From CALMEH01 sp964548225 (lineage in GTDB: Bacteria > Acidobacteriota > Blastocatellia > Pyrinomonadales > Pyrinomonadaceae): DNA of 64,000 nt. This document shows positions 17,081 to 25,363 of the stretch, in pieces. Below the pieces are notes generated by a model. It did not search any database. It was not told the DNA's origin and saw only the letters and a list, made by a program, of their open reading frames with translations. Positions within the stretch are counted from its first letter, which is position 1. Every line of letters starts with the position of its first letter. Location of the stretch: contig CAZJQP010000004.1 of assembly GCA_964548225.1 (NCBI GenBank), forward strand, positions 91,695 through 155,694. Direction: 5' to 3'. The translations under genes were made by a program, and so were the position numbers.

Positions 17081-18220
17081 ATGAATATTGGAATTACGGT
17101 TTATCCAACTTACGGCGGAAGCGGAATTGTCGGTTCGGAATTGGGGCGCGAGCTTGCAAATCGCGGGCATAACGTCCATTTTATTTCGTCAACTCTGCCG
17201 ACTCGTCTGACGGAACTCAACGAGCGTGTGCATTTTCACGAAGTTGAAATGATGACCTATCCGCTTTTTGAGCATCAGCCATATGACCTTGCGTTGGCAA
17301 CAAAAATGGCGACTGTCGCACGTTCGGAAAAATTGGATTTACTGCACGTTCATTACGCTATTCCGCATTCGATTTCGGCTATTCTCGCCCGCGAATCAAT
17401 CAAACAAAAACGCTATGTGCCTGTAATTACAACACTTCACGGAACAGATATAACTTTGGTCGGCGCGGACAGAAGTTATCTGCCGATTACGCGCTACGGC
17501 TTGCAGCAATCGGATGGCGTAACGAGCGTTTCGAGATTTTTGAAGCAAGCGACAATTGAAACTTTCGATTTTGACGAAATTGAAGTCATTCCAAATTTTA
17601 TCTGCGCGTGTCATTACAAAAAACTTCCCGAATCGCCTTTGCGCGACGAGCTTGCGCCGAATGGCGAAAAACTTCTCGTTCACGTTTCAAATTTTCGCGC
17701 CGTCAAACGCCCTGTTGATTGCGTGGAGATTCTCGCAAAAGTAAAGAAAAAAGGCGGACAGGCGCGTCTTGTGATGGTTGGCGACGGTCCTGAACAAACG
17801 GCTTGCCGCTATCGCGCCGAGCAATTGGGCGTTTACGACGACATTATCTTTGTTGGCAAACAGGCAAATATTGCCGATTATCTTGGCGTGGCAGACATAT
17901 TTCTTCTGCCGTCCGAACTCGAATCTTTCGGACTTGCCGCGCTCGAAGCCGAAGCCTGTGAAGTTCCCGTGGTTGCCACACGCATCGGCGGAATTCCCGA
18001 AGTTGTCAGTGATGGCGAAACCGGATTTTTGAGCGACATTGGCGACACTGAAAAAATGTCGGATGATATAATGAAATTGCTGAACGATGAAGAAATGCGT
18101 CGCACATTCGGCGAAAAAGCCCGTGAACTAGCTGTTTCGCGCTACGGCTCGGAATTGATTATTCCGCAATATATTTCATTCTACGAAAAAATTTTAGGAG
18201 CAAAAGCCGCCAATGCCTGA
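17081..18220 (+). CDS. bshA: N-acetyl-alpha-D-glucosaminyl L-malate synthase
   Basis: 379 residues, GT4 glycosyltransferase. The N-terminus MNIGITVYPTYGGSGIVGSE is the conserved BshA start with its Gly-rich UDP-GlcNAc loop. HVHYAIPHSISAILA and TTLHGTDITLVG are further BshA-specific blocks. The C-terminal nucleotide-binding motif SELESFGLAALEAEACEVP carries the EX7E-type glutamates. The enzyme joins GlcNAc to L-malate in the first step of bacillithiol synthesis. bshB and bshC proper are not seen here. The stop codon overlaps the start of a 37-aa membrane peptide gene by 8 nt, and a symporter and a PIG-L protein follow. Confidence 0.95.
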   Translation: MNIGITVYPTYGGSGIVGSELGRELANRGHNVHFISSTLPTRLTELNERVHFHEVEMMTYPLFEHQPYDLALATKMATVARSEKLDLLHVHYAIPHSISAILARESIKQKRYVPVITTLHGTDITLVGADRSYLPITRYGLQQSDGVTSVSRFLKQATIETFDFDEIEVIPNFICACHYKKLPESPLRDELAPNGEKLLVHVSNFRAVKRPVDCVEILAKVKKKGGQARLVMVGDGPEQTACRYRAEQLGVYDDIIFVGKQANIADYLGVADIFLLPSELESFGLAALEAEACEVPVVATRIGGIPEVVSDGETGFLSDIGDTEKMSDDIMKLLNDEEMRRTFGEKARELAVSRYGSELIIPQYISFYEKILGAKAANA

Positions 18221-18326
18221 AACAGAAAAACCAAACGAATTTTGGAATCGTGTCTATCTTGCAGTTATTATCACAACCGTTTTTGTCATCGCGGCTTTGT
18301 GGGCTTTTTCGCGGTATTTTTCTTAA
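18213..18326 (+). CDS. 37-residue single-pass membrane peptide overlapping bshA
   Basis: ATG at 18213 inside the end of bshA, with AGGAG at 18196-18200, and TAA at 18324-18326. The peptide has a polar N-terminus (MPETEKPNEFWNRVYL) followed by one hydrophobic helix (AVIITTVFVIAALWAFSRYF). The overlap with bshA, the Shine-Dalgarno and the clean amphipathic-to-hydrophobic layout support a real small gene, probably co-translated with bshA and preceding the Na-solute symporter. It could be a small accessory subunit of that transporter; the function is not known. Confidence 0.65.
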   Translation: MPETEKPNEFWNRVYLAVIITTVFVIAALWAFSRYFS

Positions 18327-18330
18327 AAAT

Positions 18331-18410
18331 GGTTTTTGGCTTTCAGTCTTTGGTCTTTGATTTTCGATGAAAACGCACAAACCAAAGACCAAAGACCAAA
18401 GACCAAAACC
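18331..18410. repeat. Hairpin of GACCAAA tandem repeats
   Basis: The left arm contains CTTTGGTCTTTGATTTTC. The right arm is four units of ACCAAAG (18381-18410). It sits between the 37-aa gene and the symporter. Heptamer arrays of this kind encode the familiar spurious GLWSLVFGLWS peptides on the other strand. Confidence 0.85.
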
Positions 18411-18415
18411 CAATT

Positions 18416-20062
18416 ATGAAACTTCTCGATTGGATAATTGTCGTCGCTTATTTGGTTTATGTGATTTGGGACGGAATTCGTCTGACGAAACACGCCAATA
18501 AACCCGAAGGATATTTTCTTGCAAACCGCAGTTTGCCTTGGTGGGCAGTCGGTTTGTCGGTGATGGCAACACAGCTTTCGGCGATAACTTTGGTCGGAAC
18601 AACCGGACAAGCCTACACGGACGGAATGCGTTTTATCCAATTTTATTACGGTTTGCCGTTGGCGATGATTGTTCTTTGCGTTACGGTCGTGCCGTTTTTT
18701 CACCGCGCAAATGTCTATACGGCTTACGAATATTTAGAAAAAAGATTTGACGTAAAAGTTCGCGCCTTGACGAGTTTTTTCTTTCTGATTTCCCGCGGTT
18801 TGGGCGTTGGCACAATCATTTCCGCGCCTTCGATTGTGCTTTCCATCGTCTTCGGCTGGAATTTATACATCACAATTTTCGCCATCGGACTTTCGACGAC
18901 AATTTACACCGTTTTCGGCGGCGTGCAAGCCGTAACGTGGACGGATGTAAAGCAAATGTTCATCATTTTTTTCGGCTTGGGCGTGTGTTTGGTTGTGATT
19001 TTATCGAGCTTTCCGGTTAATGTTTCCGTTTCAGACGGTTTGCATCTCGCCGGTTCGCTCGGAAAATTGAACACGGTTGACACGAGCTTTAATTTGCAGG
19101 AAAAATACACACTTTGGTCAGGTTTAATCGGCGGATTTTTCTTGATGCTCGGCTATTTTGGATGCGACCAAAGCCAAGTTCAGCGATTTTTGACCGCGAA
19201 ATCGGTTGACGAAGGCAGAACTTCGCTTTTGATGAGCGCGTTTCTGAAAATCCCGATGCAGTTTTTTATCTTGCTCATTGGCGTTTTGGTTTTTGTTTTC
19301 TACCAATTTACCGCGCCGCCGATTGTTTTTAATCAAACGGAAATCGCCAAAGCTGAACAAAATCAACAGTTTCAGACGATTCGGCAAAATTATGAAACTG
19401 CTTTCAACCAACGCCGCGAAGCCGCGATAAATTTTTCTTCTGAAAATCGCCAAAACTACATCGAAGCCGACAAAAAATTCAACGATTCGCGCAAAGAAGC
19501 CGTCAAATTCGTCAAAGATACGAGCAATCCGACATTTAACGATGTCAATTACGTTTTTCCGACATTCGTTCTCCAAAATATGCCGATGGGCGTTATCGGT
19601 CTTATCATCGCGGCGATTTTCGCGGCGGCAATGAGTTCGATTGCGGCAGAACTCAACGCGCTTGCCACCGCGACGACGATTGATTTTTACCGAAGACTTT
19701 ACAAACCCGACGCTTCGGACGCGCAAACGCTCGCCGTCGGCAGAATTTCGACATTTATTTGGGGAATTTTCGCTTGCATCGTGGCGATTTTTGCGACAAA
19801 TCTCGGTTCGCTCATCGAAGTCGTCAACAAATTCGGCTCATTCTTTTACGGCTCGCTTCTCGGCGTTTTCGTGCTTGCTTTTTTGGTCAAAAGAGCAAAC
19901 GCACGCGGCGCATTTTTTGGTCTTTTATTCGGAATCTCATCGGTTTGGATTGCAAGTCTTTACTCCAATATTGAATTTTTATGGTTCAATGTCATCGGCT
20001 GTCTGATTACGGTTTTGTTCGGATATTTGATAAGTTTGACTCTGAGGAATGATTCAAAATGA
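18416..20062 (+). CDS. Sodium:solute symporter (SSS family)
   Basis: 548 residues with about 13 hydrophobic helices. The N-terminal third carries the SSS features DFxLANRSLPWWAVGLSVMATQ-like (here EGYFLANRSLPWWAVG) and SAITLVGTTGQAYTDG, and the middle holds TLYTVFGGVQAVTWTDV-like residues (ITVFGGVQAVTWTDVKQ region). An unusual charged insert of roughly 80 residues, rich in Glu, Lys, Gln and Asn, lies between two helices after FYQFTAPPIV and resumes at VFPTFVLQNMP. The substrate is unknown. It is probably in one operon with bshA and overlaps the PIG-L gene by ATGA. Confidence 0.88.
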   Translation: MKLLDWIIVVAYLVYVIWDGIRLTKHANKPEGYFLANRSLPWWAVGLSVMATQLSAITLVGTTGQAYTDGMRFIQFYYGLPLAMIVLCVTVVPFFHRANVYTAYEYLEKRFDVKVRALTSFFFLISRGLGVGTIISAPSIVLSIVFGWNLYITIFAIGLSTTIYTVFGGVQAVTWTDVKQMFIIFFGLGVCLVVILSSFPVNVSVSDGLHLAGSLGKLNTVDTSFNLQEKYTLWSGLIGGFFLMLGYFGCDQSQVQRFLTAKSVDEGRTSLLMSAFLKIPMQFFILLIGVLVFVFYQFTAPPIVFNQTEIAKAEQNQQFQTIRQNYETAFNQRREAAINFSSENRQNYIEADKKFNDSRKEAVKFVKDTSNPTFNDVNYVFPTFVLQNMPMGVIGLIIAAIFAAAMSSIAAELNALATATTIDFYRRLYKPDASDAQTLAVGRISTFIWGIFACIVAIFATNLGSLIEVVNKFGSFFYGSLLGVFVLAFLVKRANARGAFFGLLFGISSVWIASLYSNIEFLWFNVIGCLITVLFGYLISLTLRNDSK

Positions 20063-22788
20063 AAAGTTCAAAGTTAATAATTTCAGCAATTCTTCTATTT
20101 TCCATTTTCCGTTTTCCATTTTCCGTTTCTACACAAGTTCGCCCTGTTTATGATTACGGCGCGATTGGTTTGGGGCAACTTCTCAAAAAACTAAATAACA
20201 CAAAAAGCGTGATGCACATCGGCGCACATCCCGACGATGAAGATTCAGGTTTGCTTGCCTATCTCGCACGCGGCGAAAATGCGCGGACGGCTTATTTATC
20301 TCTGACTCGCGGCGACGGCGGACAAAATATTATCGGCTCGGAATTGTTTGAATCGCTCGGCGTGATTCGCACCGAAGAGCTTTTGCAAGCACGAAGATTA
20401 GACGGCGCAGAGCAGTATTTTACACGCGCTTTTGATTACGGATTTTCCAAAACTTTGGCGGAAGCAAAGGAAAAATGGGACGAGAAAATAATCTTATGCG
20501 ACGCAGTTCGCGCCATTCGCGCGTTTCGCCCGCTCGTCGTCATCTCGCGTTTCACGGGAACGCCCGCAGACGGACACGGACAGCATCAATTCGCCGGATA
20601 CATCGCACCTCTGGCAGTCAAAGCGGCAGCTGACGCGAATCAATGCAAAGACGCAGGCGTAACTTGGCAAGTTCAGAAATTTTACGTTTCGCAAGGTTTC
20701 CGCGAAACGAAAGAACCGACATTAAAAATCAACCCCGGACAATATGATTTCTTGCTCGGACGCTCATATTTTGAAATCGCCATGGAAGGCAGAAGCCAAC
20801 ACAAAACGCAAGAACAAGGCGTTTTGGAGATTAAAGGCGAACGATTTTCAGGATTGAATTTGATTGAAAGTAAAGTTCCGAAAACGGAGAAAGAAACGAG
20901 CGTTTTCGACAGCATTGATGTTTCACTCGCCAGTATCCCGAAAACTTATGCGAGATATGAGAAGAATCTTGACGAGTTCACACAAAGTCAACTAGCAATC
21001 ATACAGCAATCCGCCGAACAAGCCTTAAAGGATTATGAACCCGATAATCCGCAAAAAATTCTTCCGGTTTTGGTTGAAGGAGAAAAAGCCGCAAGCAAAT
21101 TAAATACAAGTTATGCTATTTTTCCCAACGGATTAACTTCATCTGAAACGGAAAAAGCGCATTTTGAAAGGTTAGGAAAGGAATACGATATTTACAGGGT
21201 TAATTTCGAAAAATCGCTAGAATTTAATGATGCGGTAAGATTGGCTTCAGGTATTCAGATTGATGCTTTGACAGACAAAGAAACCGTCGCGCCCGGCGAA
21301 AGTTTTTTCACGGCTGTTAAAGTTTTCTTTCCTCGTGCGGAAAATATTAAAGTCAAAAAAATTGTCTTATTTTCCCAAAATAATTGGATAAATTCCAAAG
21401 CCGAAGAACCGAAAGATGCAAATCAAAATTCGTTTCGGCGCGAAGTTGCAAACAGCTCCGCGTTTTTTGATGTTAAAGTGCCGGAAAATGCTTCGCCAAC
21501 CGCGCCTTATTTTCTCAAAAACGAGCGAAAAGGCTATCTTTACGATTTGGAAATTGATAGATTTCAGCCTACGTGGTATCAATCCTTACCATTTCTGCCG
21601 CCGACAATTTCGGCTTATGTAACAATCGAAATTAACGGCGCAGAAATTATTTTTATGCAACCGCTCGAATATCGTTTTGCCGACGACATTCGTGGTGAGA
21701 TTCGGCGTGAATTGAATGTTGTGCCAAGAGTTTCGCTTGCGTTGGAAAAAGATTTGATGATTGCGCCGATTTCGGGCAAGCCTTTGAAGCGGAAGGTTTC
21801 GGTGGCGGTTACGAATAATGGTAGTTTGCCCGTGAAAGGCGAAGTTTCGTTGAAATTGCCGAACGGACAGAAGTTTTTGGTTAAGGCGGGAAAAGGCGAT
21901 GATTGGTTTGACGAGGTGAAAGGTTGGACGGTTTCGCCGAGTGCAAAGGCATTTGAACTCCAGAAAAAAGGCGAGAAAACTTCGGTTGAATTTGAGGTTT
22001 CGATTCCCGCTAATGTCAAAATCGGAGATTTTGACATTAGCGCACAGGCGACGGCGGACGGCGAAACTTTTACGCAAAAAATGAACACGCTCGCTTATCC
22101 GCACATTCAAACGCATCGGTTTTACACGGAAGCAAAGACGAAAATCGTGGTTATGGATTTGAAAACCGCGCCCGTGAAAATCGGTTATATTTCGGGAAGC
22201 GGCGACCGTGTGATTGATGCGATTCGGCAGATGAATTTTGATGTTCAAAATTTAACGGAAAATGATTTGACGAATAGCGATTTGTCGAAATTTGATGCGA
22301 TTGTTGTTGGGATTCGTGCTTCGCAGGTGCGTCCTGATTTTATTGCGAATCATCAACGACTTCTTGATTATGTGAAGAATGGCGGAACGCTTCTGGTGCA
22401 ATATCAGCTTCCGGTTTATCAAAATCTTCTGCCGTTTCCGGCACAGATGAATGCGCGAGTTACGGACGAAAACGCGAAAGTTACGATTCTTGAACCGATG
22501 AATCCGATTTTTAATTTTCCGAATAAAATCACCGACAAAGATTTTGAAAATTGGGTGCAGGAACGCAACCTTTACGCTTTGACGAATTTGGACGCAAATT
22601 ACAAACCGCTTCTCGAATCGCACGACGCAGGCGAAGCGGAAAACAAAGGCGGACTTGTCGTCGCCGAAATCGGCAAAGGCAAATATATCTATTGCAGTTA
22701 CGCATTTTTCCGTCAATTACCGGCAGGAAACGCCGGTGCTTACAGGCTTTTTGCAAATCTTTTAAGTCAATCGAAAGCGAAAAAGTAA
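20059..22788 (+). CDS. Large secreted PIG-L/LmbE deacetylase with C-terminal ThuA/GATase-like domain
   Basis: 909 residues. A signal peptide (its repeat-rich coding stretch is described elsewhere) precedes a PIG-L domain with the zinc motif GAHPDDEDSG near 55 and a TPADGHGQHQFAG block. The middle section includes a beta-sandwich of NEW3/alpha-galactosidase-associated type (KVSVAVTNNGSLPVKGEV). The last 200 residues resemble a ThuA/glutamine-amidotransferase-like fold (IGYISGSGDRV, YVKNGGTLLVQYQ). PIG-L enzymes deacetylate N-acetylglucosaminyl compounds. BshB is a small cytosolic PIG-L enzyme, so this exported protein is not simply bshB despite lying in the bshA unit. ATGA overlap with the symporter. 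Confidence 0.82.
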   Translation: MKSSKLIISAILLFSIFRFPFSVSTQVRPVYDYGAIGLGQLLKKLNNTKSVMHIGAHPDDEDSGLLAYLARGENARTAYLSLTRGDGGQNIIGSELFESLGVIRTEELLQARRLDGAEQYFTRAFDYGFSKTLAEAKEKWDEKIILCDAVRAIRAFRPLVVISRFTGTPADGHGQHQFAGYIAPLAVKAAADANQCKDAGVTWQVQKFYVSQGFRETKEPTLKINPGQYDFLLGRSYFEIAMEGRSQHKTQEQGVLEIKGERFSGLNLIESKVPKTEKETSVFDSIDVSLASIPKTYARYEKNLDEFTQSQLAIIQQSAEQALKDYEPDNPQKILPVLVEGEKAASKLNTSYAIFPNGLTSSETEKAHFERLGKEYDIYRVNFEKSLEFNDAVRLASGIQIDALTDKETVAPGESFFTAVKVFFPRAENIKVKKIVLFSQNNWINSKAEEPKDANQNSFRREVANSSAFFDVKVPENASPTAPYFLKNERKGYLYDLEIDRFQPTWYQSLPFLPPTISAYVTIEINGAEIIFMQPLEYRFADDIRGEIRRELNVVPRVSLALEKDLMIAPISGKPLKRKVSVAVTNNGSLPVKGEVSLKLPNGQKFLVKAGKGDDWFDEVKGWTVSPSAKAFELQKKGEKTSVEFEVSIPANVKIGDFDISAQATADGETFTQKMNTLAYPHIQTHRFYTEAKTKIVVMDLKTAPVKIGYISGSGDRVIDAIRQMNFDVQNLTENDLTNSDLSKFDAIVVGIRASQVRPDFIANHQRLLDYVKNGGTLLVQYQLPVYQNLLPFPAQMNARVTDENAKVTILEPMNPIFNFPNKITDKDFENWVQERNLYALTNLDANYKPLLESHDAGEAENKGGLVVAEIGKGKYIYCSYAFFRQLPAGNAGAYRLFANLLSQSKAKK

Positions 22789-22797
22789 CGGACGCAT

Positions 22798-22880
22798 TAT
22801 CAAATATCAAATATCAATTATTTTTTAGAGGTTCAAAACTTTTAATACCTCTGAAATAATTGATATTTGATATTTGATAA
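22798..22880. repeat. Long hairpin of ATATCAA tandem repeats
   Basis: Arms 22798-22832 and 22847-22880 pair over more than 30 bases. The repeated unit is TATCAAATATCAAATATCAA. It begins 10 nt after the PIG-L stop. Confidence 0.95.
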
Positions 22881-22929
22881 TCGGCTTTCGGGTTGCAGGC
22901 TTTCATAGTTTTCCTTACCATAAAAACTT

Positions 22930-23943
22930 ATGCTCAAGCGTTATATGCACGGACGGGAGAAACATTTTGCGATGGTGATTGATAATCGCATCGTGCGCCC
23001 GTTCGGTTGGGGAATGGAATTTGTGAACGAAAATGCGAACGGTGAAGACCCGCGAGAGTTTTATCGTGATTACGCAAAAAAAGTTATTGCAAATTCAGAT
23101 GAATTTTTCTTTGCACCGAATGTTAAAGATTATGAGTTGAAAGGCGATGATTTGACTTGGACAAGCGGAATTGAAACAAATTCCGTTGAAAATAATACGG
23201 TTCGCGCAAAGTTTTTTCCGGTGGCGAAAGATAAAAAATCTGCCGTTTTGGTGCTTCCGCATTGGAACGCACGACCCGGAACTTATTTTGATTTGTGCAA
23301 ATTCTTTAACAAAGTCGGGATTTCCGCGCTTCGGATGACGTTGCCGTATCACGAAGAACGGATGCCGCCGGAACTTGAACGCGCCGATTATTTGGTTGCG
23401 CCGAATGTCGGGCAAACTTTGCAGTCTTTGCGTCAATCGGTTGTTGACACACGCGCCGCGATTGGTTGGTTAAAATCGCAAGGTTATGAAAAAGTCGGAC
23501 TCGTCGGCACGAGCATCGGAAGTTGCGTCGGATTTTTCGCGTTCGTTCACGATTTGAATATTGACGCGGCGGTTTTCAATCACGTTTCGGGTTACGTCGC
23601 CGATGTCGTCTGGAACGGACTTTCGACGTATCACGTCAAGGAAAGTTTGAAAGATAAAGTAAAACTCGAAGAATTGCGCGAATATTGGATGCCGATTTCG
23701 CCGATGGCTTATATGGACAAGCTCGCGCAAATGCCACCGCGTCCGCAACGCTATATTTACACGCTTTACGATTTGACGTTTCCGCTAGATTTGTCGCTCG
23801 ATATGCTCAAAGCCATCAAAACGCACAAAATCAAACACACGAAAACGATGATTCCGTGCGGACATTATACACTCGGCGAAAAGCCTTGGGTTTATATTGA
23901 CGGGTATAAAATTATTTCGTTTTTGCGAAAGCACCTGCGGTAA
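22930..23943 (+). CDS. Alpha/beta hydrolase (ABHD18-like)
   Basis: 337 residues, no signal peptide. The nucleophile elbow is GLVGTSIGSCVGFF (GxSxG form GTSIGS). A preceding LPHWNARPGTYFDLCKFFN strand provides the oxyanion region, and a late IPCGHYTLGEKPW holds the probable catalytic His. The N-terminus (YMHGREKHFAMVIDNRIVRP) is conserved in this bacterial subfamily. It resembles the uncharacterised ABHD18/DUF2048 group. Substrate unknown. It stands alone between two repeat hairpins; the stop codon lies at the left arm of the next one. Confidence 0.75.
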   Translation: MLKRYMHGREKHFAMVIDNRIVRPFGWGMEFVNENANGEDPREFYRDYAKKVIANSDEFFFAPNVKDYELKGDDLTWTSGIETNSVENNTVRAKFFPVAKDKKSAVLVLPHWNARPGTYFDLCKFFNKVGISALRMTLPYHEERMPPELERADYLVAPNVGQTLQSLRQSVVDTRAAIGWLKSQGYEKVGLVGTSIGSCVGFFAFVHDLNIDAAVFNHVSGYVADVVWNGLSTYHVKESLKDKVKLEELREYWMPISPMAYMDKLAQMPPRPQRYIYTLYDLTFPLDLSLDMLKAIKTHKIKHTKTMIPCGHYTLGEKPWVYIDGYKIISFLRKHLR

Positions 23944-24009
23944 GTGGGAAATAAGAGGTGAGAAGTGAGAACAATTTTACTTCTCACTTCTCACCTCTTA
24001 TTTCTCACT
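23943..24009. repeat. Hairpin of GAGAAGTGAGA repeats
   Basis: Two 28-base arms, 23943-23970 and 23982-24009, with one mismatch and an 11-base loop. It starts at the last base of the hydrolase gene and overlaps an upstream in-frame start of the asparaginase gene, which argues for the downstream ATG at 24019. Confidence 0.97.
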
Positions 24010-24018
24010 TGTAAAATT

Positions 24019-25038
24019 ATGAAATCTGAACTTTTAGCAAAGGTCATACGTGGCGAAACGGTTGAATCAATCCATCGCGGGCATCTTTTGATTATTGACG
24101 GCGTGGGAAATGAAATCGTCAACGTCGGCGATGCGGAAACTGTTGCGTTTATACGTTCTTCGGCGAAGGCGTTTCAGTTGATTCCGTGTCTTTTGAGCGG
24201 CGCGGCTGAGAAGTTTGGGTTTATTGAGTCGGAAATCGCGCTGGCGTGTGCGTCGCATTCGGGCGAGAAGATTCATACCGTAATTGCGGAAAAGATGTTG
24301 AAAAAAGCCGGTTTGAGCGAAAGCGATTTGCGTTGCGGAGCGCATATTCCGTTTGACGAAAAACGTGCGTCGGAAATGTTGAAAGCGGGCGAAAATCCGA
24401 CGCAACTGCATAATAATTGTTCGGGCAAACACGCGGCGATGCTCGCTTTTGCGAAACATATCGGCGCGGACATTGAAACTTACGATTTGATTGAAAACCC
24501 GATTCAGCAAGCGATTTTGGAGACGGTTTCGACCTTTACCGAAACGCCGAAAGATGCGATTCCGATTGCGGTTGACGGTTGTTGCGCGCCAAATTTTGCT
24601 TTGTCGGTGCGGGCGATGGCGAAAAGTTTTTTGAAATTGGTTTTTCCGCCGGAAGATTTTGATGATGAACTGCGCGAAGCGTGTCGGCGCATTGTTACGG
24701 CGATGATGAATTATCCCGAACTCGTTGGCGGAACTGACCGTTTAGACACGCTTTTGATGAACGCGGCACGCGGCAAATTCGTTTCAAAAATCGGCGCAGA
24801 AGGCGTTTGGCTGTGCGGCGTTTTGCCGAATGAAAAGTATAAAAAAGGTTTGGGAATCGCTATGAAAATCGAAGACGGCGACGACAAACGCGCCCGCGCC
24901 GTTATTTCCGTTGAAGTTTTACGGCAATTAGGAATTTTTGACGCAAAAACTTTGCAAAAAATCTCGCCGTTACCAATTAAAAACCGTCGCGGCGAAATCG
25001 TCGGCAGAGCCGAAGCGAGTTTTGATTTAAAGTTTTGA
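24019..25038 (+). CDS. L-asparaginase II family protein (plant/rhizobial type)
   Basis: 339 residues from the ATG at 24019; a frame extension to 23965 is pure repeat sequence. The protein shows the asparaginase II (PF06089-type) blocks: RGETVESIHRGH, FIRSSAKAFQLIPCL, ACASHSGEKIHT, LRCGAHIPFD, LHNNCSGKHAAMLA, DGCCAPNFALSVRAMA and VGGTDRLDTLLM. These cytosolic enzymes, related to the Rhizobium etli inducible asparaginase, hydrolyse L-asparagine to aspartate and ammonia. No transporter or regulator is adjacent. Its last codons lie in the next hairpin. Confidence 0.9.
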   Translation: MKSELLAKVIRGETVESIHRGHLLIIDGVGNEIVNVGDAETVAFIRSSAKAFQLIPCLLSGAAEKFGFIESEIALACASHSGEKIHTVIAEKMLKKAGLSESDLRCGAHIPFDEKRASEMLKAGENPTQLHNNCSGKHAAMLAFAKHIGADIETYDLIENPIQQAILETVSTFTETPKDAIPIAVDGCCAPNFALSVRAMAKSFLKLVFPPEDFDDELREACRRIVTAMMNYPELVGGTDRLDTLLMNAARGKFVSKIGAEGVWLCGVLPNEKYKKGLGIAMKIEDGDDKRARAVISVEVLRQLGIFDAKTLQKISPLPIKNRRGEIVGRAEASFDLKF

Positions 25039-25124
25039 GTCCCGCCTTTAGGCGGCTTATGTTTTGTCTTCAAAATTGTCTGTTTATCACGCAAAAGCCG
25101 CCTAAAGGCGGGACTCAAAACTTT
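25030..25124. repeat. Perfect 30-bp inverted repeat (CCGCCTTTAGGCGG core)
   Basis: Arms 25030-25059 and 25095-25124 are perfectly complementary, with the internally palindromic core CCGCCTTTAGGCGG. The left arm contains the asparaginase stop codon, and the right arm ends where the 21-bp array begins. Confidence 0.97.
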
Positions 25125-25354
25125 TACCGATTGGTGCAGACGCTTTGCAAGTTTGTGCAGATGCGTTACCGATTAGTTCAGATTGCTTACCGATGATGTC
25201 AGACGCTTTACCGATTGGTGCAGATGATTTACCGATGATGTAAGTTTATCTACCGATTGACACAGATGATTTACCGATACGTTGAGATGATTTACCGATG
25301 AGTTGAGCGGACTTACCGACGAGTGCAGAGCATTTGCCGATGAGTGTAGAATAA
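25124..25354. repeat. Eleven contiguous 21-bp repeats (TTACCGATnnnnnCAGATnnn)
   Basis: Eleven units of exactly 21 bases run from 25124 to 25354 without spacers. Consensus is TTACCGATGNTGNCAGANGNT, with TTACCGA the most conserved part. Two units deviate in this part (TTGCAAG in unit 2, TTGCCGA in unit 11). The array ends 9 bases before the ATG of the next gene. 21 bp equals two turns of B-DNA, so each TTACCGA faces the same side of the helix. Only the first units have an open frame, so it is not a coding repeat. Confidence 0.97.
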
Positions 25355-25363
25355 AAAAAGATT

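Noticed and set aside
18159..18413. Minus-strand frame with GLWSLVFGL peptides
   Set aside because: It is the translation of GACCAAA tandem repeats and overlaps bshA and the 37-aa gene.
20059..22788. Naming the PIG-L gene bshB
   Set aside because: The protein is exported and four times longer than BshB; only the zinc domain is shared.
25124..25354. CRISPR array
   Set aside because: The 21-bp units are contiguous and share sequence over their whole length; there are no unique spacers and no cas genes.
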